From Micromonospora sonchi (lineage in GTDB: Bacteria; Actinomycetota; Actinomycetes; Mycobacteriales; Micromonosporaceae), in the NCBI RefSeq assembly GCF_014646235.1, contig NZ_BMNB01000015.1:62001-126000 (forward strand): a stretch of DNA of 64,000 nucleotides, read 5' to 3'. Position numbers and translations under genes: made by a program. Under the pieces are notes generated by a model. It was not told the origin of the DNA. It searched no databases and saw only the letters and a program-made list of their open reading frames with translations. Position 1 is the stretch's first letter. Each line of letters begins with the position of its first letter. Shown here one piece after another: positions 26,458 through 35,111 of the stretch.

Positions 26458-28022
26458 ACCGCGACCAGCTCCCGGCGTTGCACCGCGGTGTGGCTCGCGG
26501 CGGTCACGGCCAGCGCGTACCCGTCGAGATGCAGCCGACCGGCGGCGGTGCGCACGGTGCTGAAGCGGCCCGGTGCGGGCGTGAGGGTGAGCCGCACACC
26601 GTGCGCCGCCGCGGCGAGCGGCACCGCCGCGGCGGCTCCGGTCCGCGCGGCGAGGGCGAGGTCGAGCAGCCGCAGCAGCACCGCGGTCTGCTCCGCGTCC
26701 AGCCGATGTACGTCGAGATCCTCCTCGGCCAGCACCGCCGCCGCGTCGGCGAGCCGGCGCTCGCGGGCCAACTGGTCGGCGCGCAGCCGGTGCCGGCGGT
26801 CGTCGCTCCGGTCGATCCGGGCCGGTCGGCCCCGCCCCTGCCCGGGCTCCCGGCCGGTCGCGACCAGGGTCCGGGACAGCTCCACCGCTGGCGCGTCCCA
26901 CCAGGACAGCCGGGTCGGGATCGCTTCCGGGTCGGCGTGGGTCACCGCCACGTGCCGGGGCGCGCCCAACCCGAACGCGGCGTCGAAGAGCGCGTCGGCG
27001 GCGTCCTGCGAGGGCACCCGGGTGAACCACGCGGCGAGGTGACGCAGTTGCGACTCGCGGCTGACCCCGCCGCGCCGGGCCTCGGTGACCCGGCGGAGCA
27101 GGGCCAGCACGTCGCCGATCGCCGCGACGGTGGCGTCGGCGAGCCGGTCGGCCTCGCTGGTCTCCTCGGCGCCCGGCGGGGCCAGCCAGGAGCGCAGCCC
27201 CTGCCACCGGCGCCGCCAGTCCTCCAGTCGCTGCGCCGGGGTCTGGAAGAGCCGCTCGTCCGCCTCGGCCGCCGCCTCGATCAGGCGGTCCAGGCCGGTC
27301 GCCTCCACCTCGTGCACCGCCGCGCGCAGCCGCGGCGTGTAGCGCTGCAACTCGTCGTGGAAGTCGCGCAGGTGGGCCAGCAGGGCATCCTTGTGGGCGA
27401 GGAACGCCTCCGGGCGTACGTCGTTGGTGCGGCTCAGGTCACCCAGCATGTGGTAGAAGCGGGCCGCCCGCTCGGCGATGTCGGCCAGCGCCCGGTCCAG
27501 GCGGTTTAGCTTGCGGTAGACCTCCTCGGCGTCGCCGGTCTCGTTGGCGGCGGCGAGCGCGGCCAGGTCGGCGAGCAGGTCGGCGAAGACCAGCCGGGAC
27601 AGCGTGCTGTCGTCCATCGTCGCGGTGAGCACCGCCTCCACCGCCCGGTGGGCCCGGTAACCGGCCTCGGTGAACTGGTAGACCGAGTGCCGGTTGCGGT
27701 ACTCGGCGAGGGTGTTGGCCCGGGTGCCGTCCTGGCCCCGGTCGAGCACCCCCCACTCGACCAGCGCGTCGAGCAGCCGGGGCAGTTCCAGCTCGGCGGG
27801 GTCGGGGCAGTCCGGGTTCGCCTCGTGCAGCGCCCCCAGCGTCGCGGCCACGTCGGCGGTGTGCAGCATGACGTGGTAGCTGGAGCGCGCCGCCTCGAAG
27901 GCGCGCAGCAGCCAGCGGTAGGTGAACCGGTGCTCGGCCGTGACGTAGCCGAACAGCCGCATCCGGTCGTCCAGCCCGAACTCGTCCAGCCCGAAGGTGG
28001 GTCTCGACGGTTGTCCGGTCAT
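26454..28022 (-). CDS. jetA: Wadjet JetA kleisin-like subunit (TIGR02677, DUF2397)
   Basis: A 522-residue protein of the DUF2397 family, the MukF-like kleisin. It begins at the ATG at 28022 and holds the typical FGYVTAEHRFTYRWLLRAFE segment near residue 25. It then shows helical bundles and a central Trp-rich stretch (LEDWRRRWQGLRSWL). It is the first gene of the jetA-B-C-D run, the usual Wadjet order. Together the operon protects against plasmids by recognising and cutting small circular DNA. I recall this DUF2397/DUF2398/TIGR02680/DUF2399 set as Wadjet type III, but the subtype number is uncertain. Confidence 0.9.
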   Translation of the reverse strand: MTGQPSRPTFGLDEFGLDDRMRLFGYVTAEHRFTYRWLLRAFEAARSSYHVMLHTADVAATLGALHEANPDCPDPAELELPRLLDALVEWGVLDRGQDGTRANTLAEYRNRHSVYQFTEAGYRAHRAVEAVLTATMDDSTLSRLVFADLLADLAALAAANETGDAEEVYRKLNRLDRALADIAERAARFYHMLGDLSRTNDVRPEAFLAHKDALLAHLRDFHDELQRYTPRLRAAVHEVEATGLDRLIEAAAEADERLFQTPAQRLEDWRRRWQGLRSWLAPPGAEETSEADRLADATVAAIGDVLALLRRVTEARRGGVSRESQLRHLAAWFTRVPSQDAADALFDAAFGLGAPRHVAVTHADPEAIPTRLSWWDAPAVELSRTLVATGREPGQGRGRPARIDRSDDRRHRLRADQLARERRLADAAAVLAEEDLDVHRLDAEQTAVLLRLLDLALAARTGAAAAVPLAAAAHGVRLTLTPAPGRFSTVRTAAGRLHLDGYALAVTAASHTAVQRRELVAV

Positions 28023-28158
28023 CGTCGTCCTTTCGGCGGCGGTCCTTCCGGCGGCACAGCCTACCGAGAGCTCCAGCGCCCGCCCGCCGCACCCGCCAGG
28101 CGTGTCGCCGTGGCGTGCGGCCCGGGCCGCACGCCGGCTCGGCTGGCCGGGCAGCCGG

Positions 28159-28779
28159 TCACTCGAACCGGGACGGGTCGCCGGCGCCCCGGCGCAGGAT
28201 CTCCGGCTCGTCTGCGGAGAGGTCCACCACGGTGGTCGGCTCCTTGCCGCACTCCCCCGCGTCGACCACCGCGTCGAGCTGGTGGTCCAGCCGTTCCTTG
28301 ATCTCCCAGCCCTGGATCAGCGGCTCCTCCTCCCCGGGCAGGATCAGCGTGCTCGACACCAGCGGCTCACCCAACTCGGCCAGCAGCGCCTGGGTGACGG
28401 TGTGCGCGGGTACGCGGACGCCGACGGTGCGCTTGCGCGGGTGCAGCATCCGGCGCGGCACATCCCGGGTGGCGGGCAGGATGAACGTGTAGCTGCCCGG
28501 GGTGCATGCCTTCACCAGGCGGAAGATCGCGTTGCTGACCTGCACGAACTGGCCGAGCTGGGCGAAGTCCCGGCACACCAGCGTGAAGTGGTGCCGGTCG
28601 TCCAGTTGCCGGATCTCGCGGATGCGGTTCAGCCCGTCCGGGTTGTCCAGTCGACAGCCCAGGGCGAAGCAGGAATCCGTGGGATAGGCGATCAGGCCGC
28701 CGTCCCGAACGAGGTCGACGACCTGCCGGATGATCCGGGGCTGGGGATTGTCCGGATGTACGTCGTGGTACCTCGCCAT
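28159..28779 (-). CDS. Sua5/YciO/YrdC-family protein
   Basis: A 206-residue protein. The YrdC-like fold is marked by GGLIAYPTDSCFALGC near residue 30, then REIRQLDDRHHFTLVCRD and the PGSYTFILPAT segment. This is the threonylcarbamoyl-AMP synthase superfamily used in tRNA t6A formation. The closest subgroup is YciO, which lacks a clearly shown role. It does not carry the C-terminal Sua5 domain. The ATG at 28779 is favoured over the GTG at 28788 because a GGTGG-like site lies upstream and the protein then starts MARYHDVHPD. It stands alone after jetA. Confidence 0.88.
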   Translation of the reverse strand: MARYHDVHPDNPQPRIIRQVVDLVRDGGLIAYPTDSCFALGCRLDNPDGLNRIREIRQLDDRHHFTLVCRDFAQLGQFVQVSNAIFRLVKACTPGSYTFILPATRDVPRRMLHPRKRTVGVRVPAHTVTQALLAELGEPLVSSTLILPGEEEPLIQGWEIKERLDHQLDAVVDAGECGKEPTTVVDLSADEPEILRRGAGDPSRFE

Positions 28780-28825
28780 GCCCACCACCCTAGAGGCCCG
28801 GTCCGATGCGGCAACACCACGCCGG

Positions 28826-30346
28826 TCACGGTCGGCCGCGGGCGGCTGACACGGTGGTCGCGGACGGCGGCGGGGCCGGCATCAGCGGGGCGTCGCGGCC
28901 GGTGCCGCGGCGCCCGTCGCGGCGGGCCGTCTCCTCGTGGTAGTCCTGCTCCACGTTGACCGACCAGACGTCGTGGCCGGTGCCCTCGGCGATGTTCTCG
29001 GCGGTCAGCATCGCCGTCAGCATCGAGTGGTCCTGGTTGTTGTAGCGGTGCATGCCGTTGCGCCCGACCGGGTGCACGTTCGGCACCTCGCGCGCCAGCC
29101 AGTCCCGGATCACGTCGACGTTGTGCTGGTAACGCTCGTCGTAGACCGGGTACGCCTTCGGCATCCGCACCACGTAGCCGGCCTCGACGGCGCCGGGCCG
29201 GATCAACCCCAGTTGCTCCAGCTCGGTGGTCGCGGCGGCGATCAGGTCGGCGTCGGGCGTCCGCCAGGTCTCGTCGCCCACCGACACGAAGTACTCCAGA
29301 CCGAGGCAGGTGCGGCCGTCCTTGACCAGGTACGGCGACCAGGAACCGAAGTTCTGGATGCGGCCCACCCGTACGCCGGGGTCGTGGACGTAGATCCAGT
29401 TGTCGGGGAAGGAGAACTCGGCGGGCACCACCAGCGCCACGGTGAGGAAGTCCCGGTAGCGCAGGTCCTCGGCGGCGGCCCGGACCTGCGGCGGCGGGGC
29501 CGGACGCAGCGCCGCCACCAGTTCGGAGATGGGCATCGAGGAGACGACGTGGTCGGCCGGCTCGGTGCGCGGCCCGCTGGCGCCGTCGACGCTGACGGCG
29601 ATCGCGCGACGCCGCTCCGGGTCGTGGTGCACGGCGGTCACCCAGGTGCCGGTCTGCACCGCCCCGCCACCCCGGCGCACCTGTTCGGCGCAGCGTTCCC
29701 ACATCATCCCGGGTCCCAGCTTGGGGTACTGGAACTCCTGGATCAGGCTCGCCACGTCCTTGCGGTTACGTTTCGGCAGCACCGCGTTGCGGACCGCCTT
29801 GGCCAGCGACAGGTTCTTGATCCGCTGCGCCGCCCAGTCCGCCTGTAGTTGGTCGGCCGGGATGCCCCACACCTTCTCCGTGTACGTCTTGAAGAAGATC
29901 GAGTACAGCCGCCAACCGAACCGGGCGGAGACCCACCCCTCGAAGTGCGACTGGTCCGCCGGTGGCCGCAGCCGGGCCCGCGCGTACGAGCCCATGCACC
30001 GGGCGGCCTCCCAGAGCCCCAGGTTGCGCAACGCGTTGCCGGCGTTGAGCGGGTAGTCGTAGAGCGCCCCCCGGTAGTAGATCCGACTCATCCTGGGCCG
30101 GAGCAGGAAGTCCTCGTCGGGCAGGATCTCGTGCCAGAAGTCCTCGACCCGGGACACCTTCGTGAAGAACCGGTGCCCGCCGATGTCGAAGCGCCACCCG
30201 TCGCGCTCCACGGTCCGGCTGATGCCGCCGACCACCTCGTCGGCCTCGAAGACCCGCACCGGGGCGCCGCGGCGGAGCAGTTCGTACGCCGCGGTCAGTC
30301 CCGCCGGACCCGCACCGATCACCACGGTGCCGTGCTCGTCGCCCAT
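28826..30346 (-). CDS. FAD-dependent UDP-galactopyranose mutase-like protein
   Basis: A 506-residue flavoprotein. The N-terminal dinucleotide-binding motif is VVIGAGPAGLTAAYELLRRG with the acidic strand end RVFEAD. The GGISRTVERDGWRFDIGGHRFF stretch and the TEKVWGIP motif follow. These are typical of the amine-oxidase/UGM-like family, often placed in cell-surface glycan loci. Length fits. The ATG at 30346 is preceded by a GGCGG run, and the glycine-rich upstream extension is unlikely to be coding. The divergent gene is a PIG-V-like mannosyltransferase, which supports a role in glycolipid or glycan precursor formation. The exact substrate is unknown. Confidence 0.88.
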   Translation of the reverse strand: MGDEHGTVVIGAGPAGLTAAYELLRRGAPVRVFEADEVVGGISRTVERDGWRFDIGGHRFFTKVSRVEDFWHEILPDEDFLLRPRMSRIYYRGALYDYPLNAGNALRNLGLWEAARCMGSYARARLRPPADQSHFEGWVSARFGWRLYSIFFKTYTEKVWGIPADQLQADWAAQRIKNLSLAKAVRNAVLPKRNRKDVASLIQEFQYPKLGPGMMWERCAEQVRRGGGAVQTGTWVTAVHHDPERRRAIAVSVDGASGPRTEPADHVVSSMPISELVAALRPAPPPQVRAAAEDLRYRDFLTVALVVPAEFSFPDNWIYVHDPGVRVGRIQNFGSWSPYLVKDGRTCLGLEYFVSVGDETWRTPDADLIAAATTELEQLGLIRPGAVEAGYVVRMPKAYPVYDERYQHNVDVIRDWLAREVPNVHPVGRNGMHRYNNQDHSMLTAMLTAENIAEGTGHDVWSVNVEQDYHEETARRDGRRGTGRDAPLMPAPPPSATTVSAARGRP

Positions 30347-30495
30347 GCCCCCGCCGCCTCCGTACGCCCAAACCGCTCCAGACGGCCGACCGTTTACCCC
30401 ACGTGCCGGAGATGTCACCCGGCGAAGGTGGGCATGGTCGGCGCGGCAGCGGGTACGCGGCGCCGATTCGGCCGGCGGCACGGTTCGGGGGACGG

Positions 30496-31719
30496 ATGGT
30501 CGGGACGGGCCGGGTGCGCCGACTGTTCGCGCGGGTGCCCGCGCCCTGGCCGTACCTGCTCACCGTTTTCGTCGGGACGAAGATCGTCCTCAGTCTGGTC
30601 GGGGTGCTCGCGCTCGCCGCCCTCGACGCGAGCTACTGGGCGTCGCCGGACGACGTGCTGATGCGCCAGCAGCAGCGGGACGTCTCGCCGCACCGGTGGC
30701 TCTCGCTCTGGTTCGTCTGGGACTCGTTCCTCTACGACCGCCTGGCCCGGCTGCCGCTCGACGAGCCGTGGCGGGATTTCGGCTTTCCCCTGCTGTACCC
30801 GTTCCTCGCCCGGCTGCTCGCCCCGCTGCTGGGCGGCGACACCGCGCTGGCGCTGCTGGTCGTCGCCAACGCGGCCTTCATCGGCGTGCTCTACTACGCC
30901 TACCGGCTCGGCGAGCGCCTGCTGACCACCGCCACCGATCGCGGCACCCCCGCCGGCCGGGACACCACCGGTCTCGACCGGGCGGCTCGGCGGTTCGTGC
31001 GGTACCTGGTGCTGCTGCCCACCGCCTTCCTGTTCCACGCGGCGCTCACCGAGTCGCTCTTCCTCTGCCTGACGCTGGCGACCTTCTACTACGCGGAGAA
31101 GCGGCGATGGCTGCTGGTCGGCGTGGTCGGCTTCTTTCTCGCGCTGAGCCGGTCGGTCGGGTTCTTCGTGGCCGTTCCGCTGGCCCTGGTGTTACTCGGA
31201 CAGGGCGGCTACCGGTTGGCCCCGCGCGCCCTGTGGGGGTATCTGCGCACGGGCTGGCCGCTGCTGCTGCTGCCCGCCGGCTGGCTCACCTTCATGGCGT
31301 TCTGCCGTTGGCGGGGCGGGGACTGGTTCGCCTACAAGCACGCCCAGGAGCAGGGCTGGGGCGTCCGCGTGCAGAATCCGCTCGGCGTGCTCTGGGGCGG
31401 GCTGACCGGGGCGGCGCCGGACGCGATCAGGGTCTGGATCGCCGTCGGGGTCCTGGCCGTCCTCGTCGCCGGCGCCCGCCGCCTGGGCCCGCCCTACCTG
31501 GTGTACGGGGTGATGATGGTGCTGGTGCCGCTGTCGATGGGTCCGCCCGTCTACCGGAGCCTGCTGCGCTACCTGCTCGCCGTGTTTCCGGTTGCGCTCG
31601 TGCTGGCCCGCTGGGCGCGGCGGCCGGCGGTCGACCTCTGGTTGGCTGCCGCGCTCGCGCTGCTGCAGGGTGCCCTGTTCGTCGTCTGGCTCGCCTACTG
31701 GACCGGCTTCATCGTCTGA
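30496..31719 (+). CDS. PIG-V-like membrane mannosyltransferase
   Basis: A 407-residue membrane protein with about nine hydrophobic segments. The first extracytoplasmic loop has WFVWDSFLYDRLARL, resembling the acidic W-D-S/G-x-x-Y motif of PIG-V/GT-C glycosyltransferases. The later FPLLYPFLARLL and FLALSRSVGF motifs also fit the family. It would use a polyprenyl-phosphate sugar donor at the outer membrane face. The ATG at 30496 follows GGGGGACGG. Its 3' end overlaps the convergent membrane gene by 25 bp, an unusually tight convergent arrangement. Confidence 0.82.
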   Translation: MVGTGRVRRLFARVPAPWPYLLTVFVGTKIVLSLVGVLALAALDASYWASPDDVLMRQQQRDVSPHRWLSLWFVWDSFLYDRLARLPLDEPWRDFGFPLLYPFLARLLAPLLGGDTALALLVVANAAFIGVLYYAYRLGERLLTTATDRGTPAGRDTTGLDRAARRFVRYLVLLPTAFLFHAALTESLFLCLTLATFYYAEKRRWLLVGVVGFFLALSRSVGFFVAVPLALVLLGQGGYRLAPRALWGYLRTGWPLLLLPAGWLTFMAFCRWRGGDWFAYKHAQEQGWGVRVQNPLGVLWGGLTGAAPDAIRVWIAVGVLAVLVAGARRLGPPYLVYGVMMVLVPLSMGPPVYRSLLRYLLAVFPVALVLARWARRPAVDLWLAAALALLQGALFVVWLAYWTGFIV

Positions 31720-32660
31720 AGCGGCGTCCGGTGACGCGCCCGCATCGCAGCGAACCCGCTGGCGCCGATCATCAGGTACACCCCTCCGAACAGCCAGAAG
31801 GCCGCGAAGAGGAGGCCGGGCTGGACCATCGCGAGGATCATGACCAGCGCACCGGCCAGCGCGGTGACCGCGTACCCGGCCCGGATTCCGAACCCGCACA
31901 GCGCGCCGAGGACCAGCGGCCCGACGCCCCACAGCGCCACGCCGAGCCAGTCGACACCGACCGTTCCGGTGGCGACCGAGGACGCGATCAGGATCGCGGG
32001 CAGGGCCACGAACGCCGCGGCGACGAGGCGCCACACGCGGACGGCGACCCGGCCGATCCCGCGCCGCATCGCCGACGGCACGATCACCGCCGCCCAGAGC
32101 AGGAGCACGAGCGGGAAGTAGTACAGACCGATCTCGCCGGAGACGACCGTGAACGCGGTGAGAACCAGCGCGCCGACCACCCCGGCCACCCGCCGCGTCC
32201 GGGCGGGCAGCACGAACGGCGCGACCGCGATGAGCGCCGGCAGCAGGGTGAGCATCGCGAACCCGGCGCCGTAGCGCTGCACGATGCTCTGCCCGTCGGG
32301 ACCGGCCTGCCCTAGGCCGAGTGGCAGTGCCGCGAACGGCAGCAGGAAGCTCACGCACACGGCGGTCAGCACGCCAACCGCCACGGCGACCGCGCGCAGG
32401 GTCCGGCCGGCCCGCTCGGCGTGGTCAGGGGCCCGGTCCGCGAGTGCGAGTTCGTCGCGCGCCTGCCCCGCCACCGCCTGCGGGCTGCCGAGACCGGCCA
32501 GCGCCTGGTCCATGGTCCGCCCGCTGCCCAGCGCGTCGGTGATGTGCGCGCGGACGTCCTCGACGATCTCCCGCACGGTGTCCGGTGGCGCGTCCGACAG
32601 CTCGGCGCCGAGCGCCCGCAGGTAGGTCTCCGCCGCCTCGGGTAGGGCGTGGCTGGTCAT
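31695..32660 (-). CDS. HAAS-domain multi-pass membrane protein
   Basis: A 321-residue protein. The N-terminal 60 residues (YLRALGAELSDAPPDTVREIVEDVRAHITDAL, read in parts) match the HAAS/DUF1700 signalling helix domain, followed by about seven transmembrane segments. Such proteins are nearly always encoded next to a PadR regulator, as here: the PadR stop overlaps this ATG (ATGA), and an AGGAAAC ribosome site lies upstream. HAAS proteins are thought to relay signals or act in transport under PadR control. The 3' end overlaps the mannosyltransferase gene on the other strand by 25 bp. Confidence 0.85.
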   Translation of the reverse strand: MTSHALPEAAETYLRALGAELSDAPPDTVREIVEDVRAHITDALGSGRTMDQALAGLGSPQAVAGQARDELALADRAPDHAERAGRTLRAVAVAVGVLTAVCVSFLLPFAALPLGLGQAGPDGQSIVQRYGAGFAMLTLLPALIAVAPFVLPARTRRVAGVVGALVLTAFTVVSGEIGLYYFPLVLLLWAAVIVPSAMRRGIGRVAVRVWRLVAAAFVALPAILIASSVATGTVGVDWLGVALWGVGPLVLGALCGFGIRAGYAVTALAGALVMILAMVQPGLLFAAFWLFGGVYLMIGASGFAAMRARHRTPLQTMKPVQ

Positions 32661-32995
32661 GTTTCCTCCGTCATCAGTTCGTCCACGTGCGGCTGGATGT
32701 CGCGCCACACCGCCGCGAACACGCGCAACTGCGCCCGCCCCTGGTCCGTGATCGCGTAGTACCGCCGGGCATGCCCCTGCTCCGGGGTCAGCCAGCGGGT
32801 CTCGACGCTGCCCGCCTGCCGCATGCGGGCAAGCAGCGGGTAGAGGCTGCCCTCGCTCGCGGTCAGACCGCGAGCGACGAGGCTGTCGGCCAACTCCAGG
32901 CCGTACATGTCGCGCCGGGAGAGCAGCGCGAGGACGCAGAACTCGAGTACGCCCTTGCGAATGTTGGTGGTGATCCGCTCACGCGTACCGTCCAT
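32657..32995 (-). CDS. PadR-family transcriptional regulator
   Basis: A 112-residue regulator. The winged helix is visible as RKGVLEFCVLALLSRRDMYGLELADSL, then EGSLYPLLARMRQAG and the wing RYYAITDQGRAQL. The ATG at 32995 is chosen because the domain starts soon after. The longer frame to 33025 adds nothing conserved. The dyad at 33000-33013 lies right at the start codon and is a likely autorepression site. It forms an operon with the HAAS-domain membrane protein. Confidence 0.92.
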   Translation of the reverse strand: MDGTRERITTNIRKGVLEFCVLALLSRRDMYGLELADSLVARGLTASEGSLYPLLARMRQAGSVETRWLTPEQGHARRYYAITDQGRAQLRVFAAVWRDIQPHVDELMTEET

Positions 32996-32999
32996 GCAA

Positions 33000-33013
33000 G
33001 CAAGATACCTTGC
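33000..33013. promoter_or_regulatory. Probable PadR operator
   Basis: GCAAG and CTTGC form a perfect dyad around ATAC, immediately upstream of the PadR start codon. No other structure occupies the 50 bp before the gene. PadR proteins commonly repress their own operon from such sites. The assignment is positional. Confidence 0.45.
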
Positions 33014-33046
33014 GTAACAAGACAACTGTCAAGCCCTCATCCAGCC

Positions 33047-33113
33047 CGTGATCGTTGGCGGCTCAGCGGTCACCGCCCCGGCGTGTCGAACCGCTCAGCT
33101 GCCAACGATCACG
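33047..33113. terminator. Long hairpin, terminator of the AraC-family gene
   Basis: Arms 33047-33070 and 33090-33113 are complementary over 24 bp with two mismatches, around a 19-base loop. The right arm contains the stop codon of the AraC-type gene (33109-33111). There is no clear U-run. A stem of this strength at a gene end is typical of actinomycete factor-independent or transcript-stabilising terminators. Confidence 0.65.
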
Positions 33114-34038
33114 ACCGCGTCTGTTCTGGGGATCGTGCCAGCTTGCGGTGTTCGCTGGGGCTCACCCCGTGGACCCGTTTGAACGCCGTGCTGAAGCCGA
33201 AGGCGTCCGCGTACCCGAGTCGGCGCGCCACGGCGGCGACCGTCGCGGTGGTCTCGGCCAGCATGTCGACGGCGAGCGCCATCCGCCAGTCGGTCAGGTA
33301 GGTCAGCGGTGGCTCACCCATCAGTTCGGTGAACCGTTTGGCCAGCGTTGTGCGGGACACTCCGGCGCGGGCGGCCAGGGAGGCAAGGGTCCACGGCTCA
33401 CCCGGGGCGTCGTGCATGGCGCGCAGCGCCGGGCCCACCGTGCCGTCGCTCAGCGCCCGGTACCAGCGGGGAGCCTGGGCACCCGGCTGGTCGAACCAGT
33501 CCCGGATCGTGCAGACCAGCAGCCAGTCCAGCAGACGATCCAACACGATCTGCCGACCGGGGCGGCACCCGCCGAGCTGGAAGTCCAGGTAGTCGCGAAG
33601 CGACGAACAGTCGTGCTCGTCGGGTACGACCAGCACCGGTGGGAGTGCTCCGAGCAGCCGCTGCGGCGCCTGGCCCTGGACGTGGTACGCCCCAGCCAGC
33701 AGCACCATCTGCTCGGCCGGGCCCGGCTCCGGTGGCGGCGCCACCAGCGACCGGCCGAAGGTGACGTCGCGCACCTCGTCGGGCGAGAAGCTCGACCGTG
33801 GCTCCGCGGAGAAGACGAACGGTTCCGGTCCCCGCACCACGACGGCCTCGCCGACCCGTACCAGAAGTGGCTTGTCGTTCTCGGGGTGGACGATCCAACC
33901 CTCGCCGCGCAGCGGCACGCAGAGTGTCAGGGGTGCGCCGTCGGGGAACCGCAGCGCCCACGACGGCGCCAGCACCGACCGGCCGAAAGCGGCACCTTCA
34001 GCGCGTACGTCGCGCAGCAGACTGTCGAACGGATCCAT
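33109..34038 (-). CDS. AraC-family regulator with cupin-type sensor domain
   Basis: A 309-residue regulator. The N-terminal half is a cupin_6/AraC-binding-like beta barrel (APLTLCVPLRGEGWIVHPEND and VRVGEAVVVRGPEPF, read in parts). The C-terminal about 100 residues hold two helix-turn-helix motifs (WTLASLAARAGVSRTTLAKRF and VAAVARRLGYADAFGFSTAF). It is divergent from the NmrA-like reductase gene across 88 bp. AraC regulators with this layout usually control exactly such a neighbouring oxidoreductase gene, so it likely activates or represses it. The effector is unknown. Confidence 0.92.
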   Translation of the reverse strand: MDPFDSLLRDVRAEGAAFGRSVLAPSWALRFPDGAPLTLCVPLRGEGWIVHPENDKPLLVRVGEAVVVRGPEPFVFSAEPRSSFSPDEVRDVTFGRSLVAPPPEPGPAEQMVLLAGAYHVQGQAPQRLLGALPPVLVVPDEHDCSSLRDYLDFQLGGCRPGRQIVLDRLLDWLLVCTIRDWFDQPGAQAPRWYRALSDGTVGPALRAMHDAPGEPWTLASLAARAGVSRTTLAKRFTELMGEPPLTYLTDWRMALAVDMLAETTATVAAVARRLGYADAFGFSTAFKRVHGVSPSEHRKLARSPEQTRS

Positions 34039-34126
34039 CGCTGCACCATAGGGCGCGGACGATCACACATGCCCGGCGTACTACCAGCCATGTCCTGGTG
34101 GCGGTCGGGCCGGTTGACTCGTGTCC

Positions 34127-34960
34127 ATGCTGAACGAAACGAAGGAGATCCTCGTCATCGGCGCAAGCGGAAAGACCGGACGCCGGCTCGTACGCAGGCT
34201 GCGGGGGGCGGGCGAGCGCGTACGGGCGGCGTCCCGCTCCGGCGAGGTGCGATTCGACTGGACGCAACCGACCACCTGGCTACGGGCCGTAGCGGGCGCA
34301 TCCGCGGTCTATCTCATCGCTCCGGCGGACCCCGCAGCCGCCAACGACTTCGTGTCGCAGGCGGTGCAGTCGGGCGTCGGCCGATTCGTTGCGCTCTCCG
34401 GGCGCGGAATCGACAAGATCGACCAGGATTTCTCGCCGAGCATGGTCGGCGCGGAGCAGGCCGTGCGGGACTCCGGCGTGGAGTGGACGATCATCCGCGC
34501 GAACAACTTCAACCAGAACTTCGACGAGGATCTGTGGCACCAACCGCTGATCGACGGCCGCCTGGCCCTGCCGATGGGTGCCACGCCGGAGCCCTTCGTC
34601 GACGCCCAGGACATCGCCGACGTCGCCGCGGCCCTGCTGACCGAGAACGGCCATCACGGGCAGGTGTACGACCTGTCGGGCCCCCACGCGCTCACCTTCG
34701 CCGAGGCGGTGACGACGATCGCCAAGGCGGCCGGCCGATCCGTCCAGTACGTCGAGTTGACGCCGGAGCAGTACCGGACCGAGTTGCTCGCCGAGGGTTA
34801 CTCTGCCGACGACGCGACCGCGCTCAACGCCATGTTCGCCGGGATGCGGGCCGGGTATCTCGCCCAGCCGACCGACGCGGTGCGGCGGATCCTCGGACGC
34901 GACCCGATCGACTTCGACACCTATGTCGCCCGGGCCGCCACGGCCGGCGCATGGCAGTGA
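34127..34960 (+). CDS. NmrA-like NAD(P)-binding protein
   Basis: A 277-residue Rossmann protein. ILVIGASGKTGRRLVRRL near residue 8 is the NAD(P)-binding glycine motif, followed by a shortened atypical-SDR/NmrA core (VGRFVALSGRG, WTIIRANNFNQNF, EPFVDAQDIADVAAALL). These proteins sense redox through NADP or act as quinone/azo reductases of the QOR2 type. The ATG at 34127 is used. A GTG at 34121 is equally possible, and neither has a clear ribosome site. It is the divergent target of the AraC regulator. Confidence 0.88.
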   Translation: MLNETKEILVIGASGKTGRRLVRRLRGAGERVRAASRSGEVRFDWTQPTTWLRAVAGASAVYLIAPADPAAANDFVSQAVQSGVGRFVALSGRGIDKIDQDFSPSMVGAEQAVRDSGVEWTIIRANNFNQNFDEDLWHQPLIDGRLALPMGATPEPFVDAQDIADVAAALLTENGHHGQVYDLSGPHALTFAEAVTTIAKAAGRSVQYVELTPEQYRTELLAEGYSADDATALNAMFAGMRAGYLAQPTDAVRRILGRDPIDFDTYVARAATAGAWQ

Positions 34961-35027
34961 CGGCGGCGCTGCCCGCTGGTCAGCTCGCTCGCGGGAACCG
35001 GAAGTCATAGTGAGCGAGCTGCCGTTC

Positions 35028-35055
35028 GCTCAACCAGACAAGCACCTCCGACCAG
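35028..35055. repeat. 28-bp dispersed repeat, copy 1
   Basis: A 28-bp stretch beginning GCTCAACCAGACAAGC and ending CCTCCGACCAG recurs at 43550-43577 with a single mismatch. Here it lies in the gap after the NmrA-like gene, next to a 7-bp stem (TGAGCGA/TCGCTCA, 35011-35032) and directly before a terminator. It carries no gene. It is probably a remnant of the same mobile element seen at 43.5 kb. Confidence 0.6.
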
Positions 35056-35090
35056 GGCGCCCTACGGCATGGGTGTGCCATAGGGCGCCC
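35055..35090. terminator. Bidirectional hairpin terminator
   Basis: GGGCGCCCTA and TAGGGCGCCC form a perfect 10-bp stem with an additional inner GGCA/TGCC pairing. It lies between the converging ends of the NmrA-like gene (ends 34960) and the GH54 gene (ends 35112), so it can serve both. Confidence 0.7.
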
Positions 35091-35111
35091 ACAGGCGTCG
35101 GAACAAGACCG

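Noticed and set aside
21094..27042. 1,982-codon open frame on the plus strand
   Set aside because: It lies antisense to jetC and jetB, which have clear Walker/ABC motifs and family matches. Its translation is low-complexity Gly/Arg/Pro, the usual shadow of high-GC genes.
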